DNA of 9,136 nt. It comes from CAZPKH01 sp964587165 (GTDB lineage Bacteria > Bacteroidota > Bacteroidia > Bacteroidales > Muribaculaceae). Shown one piece after another: positions 1 through 6,656 of the stretch. The DNA is taken from contig CAZPKH010000057.1 in the NCBI GenBank assembly GCA_964587165.1, positions 1 to 9,136 on the forward strand, read 5' to 3'. The notes under the pieces are model-generated. The model was not told where the DNA came from. It worked only from the letters and a program-made list of their open reading frames with translations, and did no database searches. A program made the position numbers and the translations under genes. Each line of letters begins with the position of its first letter. Position 1 is the stretch's first letter.

Positions 1-14
1 TATAAACAACAGTT

Positions 15-344
15 ATGAAAGAGAATATAAATGATTTTATTGATGAAGTTTTTGCTTTATCACAAACTGATGAAATTAAAAAGTCGGCAGATGAAGCTAT
101 TGAACGCTTCAAATCCAACAAACTGTCTTTAGAACTAAAGGAATGTGAGATTTTTAAAGCTATCAACGCTTCATGTATCGCGGAACGCTTTTTTAAGAAA
201 AGCCGCTACTGGATAAGCCATAAAATCAACCACACTATCAAGAACGGCAAGCCGGACGAGTTCACGCCCGAGCAAAAACAAACTCTTAAAAAAGCCATGA
301 AAACCATTGCGTATGAACTTCAAGAATTAGCAGATAATATGTAG
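15..344 (+). CDS. DUF5053-type small protein (hypothetical, possibly mobile-element derived)
   Basis: A 109-residue soluble protein with no signal peptide or membrane segment. The N-terminal half (about 1-50) is acidic and helical. The second half has a compact block at about residues 53-85 (SCIAERFFKKSRYWISHKIN, then NGKP and FTPEQ), which I recognise as the core of DUF5053. That family consists of short proteins of unknown function common in Bacteroides genomes and their mobile elements. The pattern 'IAERFFKKSRYWISHKIN' looks like a helix-turn-helix, so DNA binding is possible, but this is inference. The start at 15 is the first ATG; no recognisable promoter fits in the 14 bases before it, so the gene may belong to an operon entering from the left. 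A strong intrinsic terminator follows at 382-418. Base composition (about 36% GC) differs sharply from the GC-rich genes to the right, which suggests transfer. The family call is fairly secure; the function is unknown. Confidence 0.75.
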   Translation: MKENINDFIDEVFALSQTDEIKKSADEAIERFKSNKLSLELKECEIFKAINASCIAERFFKKSRYWISHKINHTIKNGKPDEFTPEQKQTLKKAMKTIAYELQELADNM

Positions 345-381
345 TTTTGTTTTCAGCATTCTTTTCTACATTTATCAGCAG

Positions 382-418
382 GATAGCGTGTCAAATTAAT
401 TTGATACGCTATCTTTTT
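382..418 (+). terminator. Rho-independent terminator of the DUF5053-type gene
   Basis: Arms 382-396 and 399-413 can pair over 15 positions with a single G-T wobble and a tiny loop at 397-398 (a few inner pairs would open in practice). Five T residues follow at 414-418. The T-run is only on the plus-strand side, so it ends plus-strand transcription from the gene that stops at 344. Confidence 0.85.
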
Positions 419-420
419 GA

Positions 421-525
421 TAGATAATAGCCCTGACAGGGTGGTTTATAACACTTCAACCAGGTTTTGCAACTCCCCCGTTTAGGGCGTGCACGCCCCA
501 TGCAGAATACGCCTCAAGAGAACAT
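421..525. other. Non-coding spacer between two convergent terminators
   Basis: No reading frame of useful length. The two visible structures are a short inverted repeat at 431-441 (CCCTG-A-CAGGG) and the perfect palindrome at 485-498. I see no promoter-like TAnnTTTG box and no copy of the tRNA 3' end here. The stretch lies between the terminator of the left gene and the terminator of the minus-strand tRNA. Confidence 0.5.
485..498. repeat. Perfect 14-bp GC-rich palindrome
   Basis: GGGCGTGCACGCCC reads identically on both strands and stands out in an AT-rich spacer. It could be a dimeric protein-binding site or a cruciform-forming sequence. An 8-base stretch of it and its flank (CACGCCCC) recurs in the tRNA anticodon arm at 601-608, which may be chance. 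Confidence 0.5.
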
Positions 526-560
526 AAAAATGGGCTTAACTCATTGAGTTAAACCCATTT
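526..560 (-). terminator. Rho-independent terminator of tRNA-Pro
   Basis: Arms 545-560 and 528-543 are complementary over 16 bases. The one irregular pair (535 with 553) is a G-U pair when transcribed from the minus strand but an A-C mismatch on the plus strand. The minus-strand transcript also ends in a run of U residues (530-526). Both asymmetries point to a terminator for the minus-strand tRNA gene, whose 3' end is 10 bases upstream. Confidence 0.85.
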
Positions 561-570
561 GCCTGTTTTG

Positions 571-645
571 TCGGGGTGACTGGATTCGAACCAGCGACCT
601 CACGCCCCCCAGACGCGTACTCTAAACCAACTGAGCTACACCCCG
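571..645 (-). tRNA. tRNA-Pro (anticodon GGG)
   Basis: The reverse complement folds into a full cloverleaf. The acceptor stem CGGGGTG pairs with CACCCCG and A73 is the discriminator. The D stem is GCTC/GAGT, the anticodon stem CGCGT/GCGTG (with two wobbles), the loop CTGGGGG, and the T arm GCTGG-TTCGAAT-CCAGT. The anticodon GGG lies at 608-610 (CCC on the plus strand). C1-G72, A73 and G37 are the identity features of proline tRNA. The gene does not encode the 3' CCA (the bases after A73 are CAA), so CCA must be added by nucleotidyltransferase. It has its own promoter (665-696) and terminator (526-560) and is divergent from hisS. Confidence 0.95.
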
Positions 646-664
646 ATTTTCCTGAAAGGCGTTG

Positions 665-696
665 CAAAGGTAAAGCGATTTGCCGAACTGACCAAA
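665..696 (-). promoter_or_regulatory. Bacteroidota-type promoter for tRNA-Pro
   Basis: Read on the minus strand, TTTG (696-693) is followed after 20 bases by TACCTTTG (672-665). This matches the Bacteroidota primary-sigma consensus TTTG ... TAnnTTTG with 19-21 bp spacing. The predicted transcript would begin about 10-15 bases upstream of the mature tRNA end at 645. Confidence 0.8.
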
Positions 697-775
697 TTTT
701 TCTGCACTTTTTTTGATAAAAATTTCTTTCTCGCCTCTATTCGAGCCCATTAACAGATCTGACTCCGGTTTGAGC

Positions 776-806
776 TTTCGGCTGTGGTAATTTTTTCGTA
801 TCTTTG
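776..806 (+). promoter_or_regulatory. Bacteroidota-type promoter for the hisS operon
   Basis: TATCTTTG at 799-806 is a perfect TAnnTTTG -7 box. TTTC at 776-779, 19 bases upstream, is a one-mismatch -33 box. A more exact TTTG at 769-772 is 26 bases away, which is too far. Transcription would start near 813, giving a hisS leader of roughly 30-35 nt, with no room for an attenuator. Confidence 0.7.
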
Positions 807-846
807 CAAGTTGATAATCCGACTTTAAATATATTCACGACATTAT

Positions 847-2211
847 ATGGCACAGAAACCTTCTATACCGGCTGGAACGCGCGACTTCTCGCCTGCCGAA
901 ATGGCTCGCCGCAATTATATTTTCGACACTATCCGCGAGGTATTCGGCCTCTACGGCTACCGCCAGATAGAGACTCCGGCGATGGAAAATCTGTCAACCC
1001 TCATGGGAAAATATGGCGAGGAGGGCGACAAGCTGCTCTTCAAGATACTCAACTCGGGCGATTTTCTCAAAAAAGCCGACCGCACCCTCATTGATGCCGG
1101 CGACTACGTGCACCTCGCTCCGCAAGTGGCCGAGAAAGGTCTGCGCTACGACCTGACGGTGCCCTTCGCCCGCTTCGTGGTACAGCACCGCAACGACCTG
1201 CAGATGCCGTTCCGCCGCTTCCAGATTCAGCCGGTGTGGCGTGCCGACCGTCCGCAGAAAGGCCGCTACCGCGAGTTCTACCAGTGCGACGCCGATGTGG
1301 TGGGCAGCGACTCGCTGCTCAACGAGGTGGAGCTGCTCAACATGACCCGCGAGGTGTTCCGCCGCCTTCGGGTGCGTATCACCATCAAGCTCAACAACCG
1401 CAAGGTGCTTGCCGGCATCGCCGAATATATCGGTGAGCCCGACCGTCTGGTCGACATAACCGTGGCGATCGACAAGATCGACAAGATAGGTGCTGATAAA
1501 GTGGAGGCCGAGCTGATAGAGCGCGGATTGAGCAGTCAGGCTGTGGAGCGGCTTCGCCCGGTGCTTCAGATCTCGGGGTCGACAGCCGAACGTATCGATG
1601 CGCTCGCTTCGCTGCTTAAGGATTCAGAGACAGGCACCCGCGGCGTTGAAGAGCTACGCACGGTGCTCTCCTATCTGCCGGCCGACGACGACGGCTGCCA
1701 CGTAGAGCTCGACGTTTCGCTGGCCCGCGGCCTGAACTACTATACCGGCACTATCATAGAGGTGAAAGCGCGCGATGTGGAGATAGGATCGATCACAGGC
1801 GGCGGCCGCTACGACAACCTCACGGGCGTATTCGGCGCCCCGGGCCTGTCGGGCGTGGGGATATCATACGGCGCCGACCGTATATACGATGTGCTCAATC
1901 AGCTTGACCTGTATCCCGACGAGGTGACCGCGGGCTCGCGGCTTATGTTTGTAAACTTCGGCGAAGCAGAGTCGCGGGCAGCGCTGGCGATGATGGCCGA
2001 GCTCCGCGCAGCCGGTGTGTCGTGCGAGATATACCCCGATGCCGCCAAGATGAAGAAGCAGATGGCATATGCCAATGCTATGGGCATACCGTACGTGGCT
2101 CTTGTGGGCGAAGCTGAGATGGCACAAGGGAAGCTCACCCTCAAACAGATGGCCGACGCGACACAGACTCTCTGCACCCCTGCCGAGGCTGCATCCATCA
2201 TACTACGATAA
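847..2211 (+). CDS. hisS: Histidine--tRNA ligase (HisRS)
   Basis: Class II synthetase that activates histidine with ATP and charges tRNA-His in the cytoplasm. The 454-residue protein is colinear with Bacteroidota HisRS. The N-terminal GTRDFSP (about 10-16) leads into motif 1. Motif 2 is at about 129-148 (PVWRADRPQKGRYREFYQCD), containing the ATP-binding arginine loop. The histidine-binding HisA block RGLNYYTG is at 294-301, and motif 3 covers GGGRYDNL (318-325) and GVGISYGADRI (336-346). The anticodon-binding domain spans about 365-454, with YPDAAKMKKQMAYAN at about 396-410. The start at 847 gives the canonical MAQKPSIPAGTRDFSP N-terminus and sits a sensible distance from the promoter. It is the first gene of a probable five-gene operon; uvrB begins 5 nt after its stop. 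All expected motifs are present. Confidence 0.98.
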   Translation: MAQKPSIPAGTRDFSPAEMARRNYIFDTIREVFGLYGYRQIETPAMENLSTLMGKYGEEGDKLLFKILNSGDFLKKADRTLIDAGDYVHLAPQVAEKGLRYDLTVPFARFVVQHRNDLQMPFRRFQIQPVWRADRPQKGRYREFYQCDADVVGSDSLLNEVELLNMTREVFRRLRVRITIKLNNRKVLAGIAEYIGEPDRLVDITVAIDKIDKIGADKVEAELIERGLSSQAVERLRPVLQISGSTAERIDALASLLKDSETGTRGVEELRTVLSYLPADDDGCHVELDVSLARGLNYYTGTIIEVKARDVEIGSITGGGRYDNLTGVFGAPGLSGVGISYGADRIYDVLNQLDLYPDEVTAGSRLMFVNFGEAESRAALAMMAELRAAGVSCEIYPDAAKMKKQMAYANAMGIPYVALVGEAEMAQGKLTLKQMADATQTLCTPAEAASIILR

Positions 2212-2216
2212 CTTAT

Positions 2217-4301
2217 ATGAAATTCCAACTCTCTTCAGAATACAAACCCACCGGCGACCAGCCGCAGGCCATCGAAGCGCTTGCGGCCGGTGTCGATGCC
2301 GGCAATCCTGCGCAGACGCTCCTTGGCGTGACGGGGTCGGGCAAAACTTTCACGATGGCAAACGTGATTCAGAAAGTAAACCGCCCCACCCTCATACTGA
2401 GCCACAACAAGACTCTGGCAGCACAGCTTTACAGCGAGTTCAAGCAGTTCTTCCCCAACAACTCGGTGCAGTATTTCGTGAGCTACTACGACTACTATCA
2501 GCCGGAAGCCTACATACCGTCGGTCGACAAATATATCGAGAAAGATCTGATGATCAACGATGAGATCGACAAGCTGCGTCTCGCCACCACCTCGGCTCTC
2601 CTGTCGGGGCGCCGCGACGTGATAGTGGTCAGCTCGGTATCATGCCTCTACGGTATCGGCAACCCGGAGGACTTCAACGAGAACGTAGTCGAGATAAAAG
2701 TAGGCCAGAAGATAGCGCGCAACGTATTTTTGCGCTCACTGGTCAACTCGCTCTACTCGCGCAACGAGGTCGAGCTGTCGCGCGGCACATTCCGCGTCAA
2801 AGGCGACACCGTCGATATCCGGCTCGCCTACGAGGAGATCATGGTGCGTGTGATATTCTGGGGCGACGAGATCGAATCGATAGAGACCCTCCACCCCACC
2901 GACGGCACTAAGTTCGGCTCTCACGACGTTTTCAAGATCTTCCCGGCGAATATTTTCGTGACATCACAAGCGCGCCTGGGCTCGGCTGTGGCACAGATAC
3001 AGCTCGACTTAGGCGAGCAGGTGCAGTTTTTCAAGAACGAAGACCGCTTCGTCGAGGCACAACGCCTCAACGAGCGTGTGACGTATGATGTCGAGATGAT
3101 AAAGGAGGTGGGCTACTGCTCGGGCATCGAGAACTATTCGCGCTACTTCGACGGCCGCGAGCCCGGTATGCGCCCCTTCTGCCTGCTCGACTACTTCCCG
3201 AAAGATTTTCTGACGATAATCGACGAGAGCCACGTCACGGTGCCGCAGATCCGCGCAATGTACGGCGGCGACCTCTCGCGCAAGATGAACCTGGTGGAGT
3301 ACGGATTCCGCCTCCCGGCGGCTCTCGACAACCGACCTCTGAAATTTGAGGAGTTCGAGCGACTGACTCCGCAGACCATATATGTGAGCGCCACACCGGC
3401 CGACTACGAGCTTGAGCGCTCGGAAGGTGTCGTGGTCGAGCAGATCATACGACCCACCGGACTGCTTGACCCCATCATAGAGGTGCGACCATCGCTCAAC
3501 CAGATCGACGACCTGATCGACGAGATACAGACCCGTATCGAGCGCGACGAGCGCACACTCGTCACCACCCTCACCAAGCGCATGGCCGAGGAGCTGAACG
3601 ACTATATGCAGAAACTTCGCATGCGCACTGCCTACATACACTCCGATGTCGACACCCTCGACCGCATCAAGATACTCGACGGACTGCGCGCAGGCGAGTT
3701 TGATGTGCTGATAGGCGTGAATCTGCTCCGCGAGGGCCTGGATCTGCCTGAAGTGTCGCTCGTGGCAATCCTCGATGCCGACAAGGAGGGATTCCTGCGC
3801 TCACACCGCTCGCTCACGCAGACTGTGGGGCGCGCGGCCCGAAACCTCAACGGCACCGTAATAATGTATGCCGACAAGATCACCGACTCCATGCGCCTCA
3901 CCATCGACGAGACAGAGCGCCGGCGCACCATGCAGCTGGCATACAACGAGCAGCACGGCATCACACCGCAGGCCATCGTCAAGGCCCGCAACCGCATGGT
4001 GGGGCTCGACCGCGATGAGGCGGCTCCCGACAAAAGCAAGATCAAACGCTCTGCTGCCGACCGCACCGGCCGCGTGCTGCAGACCTACGAGATGGATCTG
4101 TCGCCGCGCGTAAATCTCGCCGCCGACCCGGTGGTGCCTTATATGACTGCCGCCGAGCTGCAGCGCTCCATCACACGCCAGCGCCAACTTATGGTCGAAG
4201 CCGCCAAAAATATGGAGTTCATGGAAGCGGCTCGCCTGCGCGACGAGATTATAAAGATGGAAACACTCCTTGCCGAGAAAGAGAATCATGGAGCCGACTG
4301 A
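2217..4301 (+). CDS. uvrB: UvrABC system protein B (excinuclease subunit)
   Basis: Damage-recognition helicase-like subunit of nucleotide excision repair. It is loaded by UvrA, verifies the lesion and recruits UvrC. The protein has 694 residues against 673 in E. coli. Visible motifs are: Walker A GVTGSGKT (37-44); the lesion-probing beta-hairpin region YYDYYQPEAYIP (90-101); Walker B/DESH (336-339); SAT (391-393); the motif VI block QTVGRAARN (535-543); and a C-terminal UVR motif (about 648-683, AAKNMEFMEAARLRDEI) that contacts UvrC. The start at 2217 gives the normal MKFQLSSEYKPTGDQPQAI N-terminus. Its 3' end overlaps the next gene by 14 nt, so translation may be coupled. No SOS box is evident upstream; expression should follow the hisS promoter. 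Confidence 0.98.
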   Translation: MKFQLSSEYKPTGDQPQAIEALAAGVDAGNPAQTLLGVTGSGKTFTMANVIQKVNRPTLILSHNKTLAAQLYSEFKQFFPNNSVQYFVSYYDYYQPEAYIPSVDKYIEKDLMINDEIDKLRLATTSALLSGRRDVIVVSSVSCLYGIGNPEDFNENVVEIKVGQKIARNVFLRSLVNSLYSRNEVELSRGTFRVKGDTVDIRLAYEEIMVRVIFWGDEIESIETLHPTDGTKFGSHDVFKIFPANIFVTSQARLGSAVAQIQLDLGEQVQFFKNEDRFVEAQRLNERVTYDVEMIKEVGYCSGIENYSRYFDGREPGMRPFCLLDYFPKDFLTIIDESHVTVPQIRAMYGGDLSRKMNLVEYGFRLPAALDNRPLKFEEFERLTPQTIYVSATPADYELERSEGVVVEQIIRPTGLLDPIIEVRPSLNQIDDLIDEIQTRIERDERTLVTTLTKRMAEELNDYMQKLRMRTAYIHSDVDTLDRIKILDGLRAGEFDVLIGVNLLREGLDLPEVSLVAILDADKEGFLRSHRSLTQTVGRAARNLNGTVIMYADKITDSMRLTIDETERRRTMQLAYNEQHGITPQAIVKARNRMVGLDRDEAAPDKSKIKRSAADRTGRVLQTYEMDLSPRVNLAADPVVPYMTAAELQRSITRQRQLMVEAAKNMEFMEAARLRDEIIKMETLLAEKENHGAD

Positions 4302-6198
4302 CCGACATTCCGACCCTAAACGCTGGCTCCCGACATCGCTCAAGGAGGTGCGTGAGTTAGGTTGGGAAGGGGAGCTCGACGTGATCCTCTTCTCGGGCGA
4401 CGCTTATGTCGACCACCCATCGTTCGGAGCGGCAGTGATAGGCCGCGTGCTTCAGGCTCGCGGCTACCGTGTGGCCATTGTGCCGCAGCCCAACTGGCGC
4501 GACGACCTCCGCGACTTCCGCAAGTTAGGCCGACCGCGGCTCTTTTTCGGCGTGTCGGCCGGAGCTATGGACTCGATGGTGAACCACTACACCGCGGCCC
4601 GCCGCCTGCGCCACGACGATGCATATACACCCGACGCCCGTCACGGTATGCGCCCGGACTACCCCACCATAGTATATACACAGGCGCTGAAGCAGATTTG
4701 GCCTGACGTGCCTGTAGTGGCCGGCGGCATCGAGGCGTCGATGCGACGCCTCAGTCACTACGACTACTGGCAGGACAGGCTGCGGGCATCGATAATTGCC
4801 GACAGCGGAGCCGACCTGCTCATCTACGGTATGGGCGAGAAAACCATCACCGCTATTGCCGATGCTCTGGCCGCCGGGCAACCGCTGAGCTCGCTGCACT
4901 CGCTGCAGCAGACCGTTTGGATGCTCGACAAGCAGGATATGCCCGAAGCCTCATCTTCCACCGACATAATACTCAATCCGCTGAGTGCGTGCCTGAGAGA
5001 CAAACGTGCTCAGGCCGAAAACTTCAAGCATATCGAGACGCAGAGCAATGCCATGCACGGCGCCACCTTGTGGCAGGAGCACGACGGCGGCAAGGTCGTA
5101 AAGGTAAACCCGATGTGGCCGCCGATGACCACCGCCGAAGTCGACGCCGCTTTCGATCTCCCCTATACGCGGCTGCCACATCCGCGATACCGAGGCAAAA
5201 CCATCCCCGCCTACGACATGATACGCCACTCGGTGTGCATGCACCGCGGCTGCTTCGGCGGGTGTTCGTTCTGCACCATCTCAGCTCATCAGGGCAAATT
5301 CATAGCATCGCGGTCGAAGGAGTCGATACTGCGCGAAGCCCGGCAGGTGACGGAGATGCCCGACTTCAAGGGGTATATTTCCGATCTGGGCGGTCCCTCG
5401 GCCAACATGTACGGCATGCGAGGCCGAAACTCCCGCGCCTGCGAGGCATGCCGCCGCCCGTCGTGCCTCCACCCGCAGGTGTGCCCCAACCTCGACACCG
5501 ACCACTCGCGGCTGCTCGACATATACCATGCCGTCGACTCGCTGCCGGGTGTCAAGAAATCGTTCATCGGCTCGGGCGTACGCTACGACCTGTCGATGCA
5601 CCGCACCGGCCGCCCCGAGGTGGACAAGACCAACCGCCGGTACAACGAAGAGCTTATAGCGCACCATGTGAGCGGAAGGCTTAAGGTTGCGCCCGAGCAC
5701 ACCGAGCCGCATGTGCTCCAGCTGATGCGCAAGCCTGATTTCGACCTCTACGGCGAGTTTGAGCAGGTGTTTGAACAGACCAACCGCAAGTACGGCCTCC
5801 GCCAGCAGCTCATACCGTACTTTATATCATCGCACCCCGGATGCCGTGAGGTCGATATGGCCGAACTTGCCTGCAAGACCCGCTCGCACAACCTCCATTT
5901 AGAGCAGATACAGGATTTCACCCCAACGCCGATGACTCTGTCGACAGAGATATTCTATACCGGCATAAATCCGTACACCTCCGAGCGCGTATACACGGCC
6001 CGACGCCCCGAGGAGAAGCTCGCCCAGCGCAAATATTTCTTCTGGTACGACCGCGCATACCGCGTAGAGATAACCCGGTCGCTCCAACGCCTGGGGCGCC
6101 CTGACCTGATCCGCGGCCTCTTCGGCACTCCGGCATCGGCACGTCCCGACACACCGCCGCACACCACGAAATCCAAAAAGAGATGGCAAAAGAGATAG
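4288..6198 (+). CDS. ygiQ: YgiQ family radical SAM protein
   Basis: A 636-residue radical S-adenosylmethionine protein of the YgiQ (UPF0313) family; its reaction is unknown. The N-terminal region carries the family block from DVILFSGDAYVDHPSFG (31-47) through WRDDLRDF and FFGVSAGAMDSMVNHY. The radical SAM centre is CxxxCxxC at C322, C326 and C329 (CFGGCSFC), which should bind a [4Fe-4S] cluster. Four further cysteines at 385, 388, 393 and 399 could bind another metal. The C-terminal part (about 500-600, HNLHLEQIQDFTPTPMTLST onward) corresponds to DUF3362. I chose ATG 4288, which gives MEPTDRHSDPKRWLPTS. A TTG at 4270 would add six basic residues and enlarge the overlap with uvrB, so it is less likely. 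It overlaps uvrB by 14 nt and the next gene by 16 nt. E. coli YgiQ is about 100 residues longer. Confidence 0.93.
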   Translation: MEPTDRHSDPKRWLPTSLKEVRELGWEGELDVILFSGDAYVDHPSFGAAVIGRVLQARGYRVAIVPQPNWRDDLRDFRKLGRPRLFFGVSAGAMDSMVNHYTAARRLRHDDAYTPDARHGMRPDYPTIVYTQALKQIWPDVPVVAGGIEASMRRLSHYDYWQDRLRASIIADSGADLLIYGMGEKTITAIADALAAGQPLSSLHSLQQTVWMLDKQDMPEASSSTDIILNPLSACLRDKRAQAENFKHIETQSNAMHGATLWQEHDGGKVVKVNPMWPPMTTAEVDAAFDLPYTRLPHPRYRGKTIPAYDMIRHSVCMHRGCFGGCSFCTISAHQGKFIASRSKESILREARQVTEMPDFKGYISDLGGPSANMYGMRGRNSRACEACRRPSCLHPQVCPNLDTDHSRLLDIYHAVDSLPGVKKSFIGSGVRYDLSMHRTGRPEVDKTNRRYNEELIAHHVSGRLKVAPEHTEPHVLQLMRKPDFDLYGEFEQVFEQTNRKYGLRQQLIPYFISSHPGCREVDMAELACKTRSHNLHLEQIQDFTPTPMTLSTEIFYTGINPYTSERVYTARRPEEKLAQRKYFFWYDRAYRVEITRSLQRLGRPDLIRGLFGTPASARPDTPPHTTKSKKRWQKR

Positions 6199-6656
6199 AA
6201 CGAAAATTTCTGACCTCGGGCACCGGCTATCGCCAGCAAGCCATAGGCAGCAAGCATATACGGCAAGGGTATCTTTGCCGCTACACCCCCGGAGGCGAGA
6301 TAAGGGCCACCGTGAGGGTGCGTATCACCGACGACAGCCGTGCACGCCTTACCGTCAAGAGCCCCAACTGCGGCACAGTGAGAGGCGAGTGGGAGTACGA
6401 CATACCGGTGGCCGAGGCCCGGGCAATGCTCGACGAGCTATGCGAGCAGGCACGTATCATCGACAAGACACGCTACGTAGTGCCCGCCGGAGACGGTTTG
6501 CTGTGGGAGATAGATGAATTTCACGGACGCCTCGACGGGCTGACCGTAGCCGAAATCGAACTTCCCGATGCCTCCGCTCCTCTCCCGACACCACTCCCCG
6601 CCTTCATAGGCCGCGAGGTGACAGCCGACCCTTATTACTATAATTCCAATCTCTGA
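6183..6656 (+). CDS. CYTH domain protein (probable triphosphatase)
   Basis: A 157-residue single-domain CYTH protein (triphosphate tunnel fold). The diagnostic ExExK motif is at the N-terminus as EIERK (E4, E6, K8). Alternating basic and acidic strands follow, as expected for the tunnel wall: VRVRI (45-49), LTVKS (56-60), DKTRY (94-98), WEIDEFHG (108-115) and TVAEIEL (121-127). Members bind phosphorylated substrates with divalent metal; bacterial ones are commonly inorganic triphosphatases, so polyphosphate or PPPi hydrolysis is the best guess, but the substrate is not visible from sequence. There is no C-terminal CHAD domain, unlike E. coli YgiF. The start lies inside ygiQ (16-nt overlap) and the stop overlaps the next ATG by 1 nt (TGATG), so coupled translation is likely. 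Confidence 0.9.
   Translation: MAKEIERKFLTSGTGYRQQAIGSKHIRQGYLCRYTPGGEIRATVRVRITDDSRARLTVKSPNCGTVRGEWEYDIPVAEARAMLDELCEQARIIDKTRYVVPAGDGLLWEIDEFHGRLDGLTVAEIELPDASAPLPTPLPAFIGREVTADPYYYNSNL

Noticed and set aside
804..1094. Plus-strand frame overlapping the start of hisS
   Set aside because: It starts with TTG inside the promoter -7 box and runs out of frame through conserved hisS sequence; its arginine- and proline-rich translation is typical of a wrong frame.
3009..3641. Minus-strand open frame of 210 codons inside uvrB
   Set aside because: It is antisense to a fully conserved uvrB and the translation is histidine- and leucine-rich with no recognisable domain, as expected for a shadow frame in GC-rich DNA.
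4270..4287. Upstream TTG start for ygiQ
   Set aside because: The extra MPRKRI residues come from uvrB sequence in another frame and lengthen the overlap; ATG 4288 gives a normal family N-terminus.
3801..4343. Minus-strand open frame of 180 codons across the uvrB-ygiQ junction
   Set aside because: It lies opposite two well-supported genes, has no promoter box and has no recognisable protein features.
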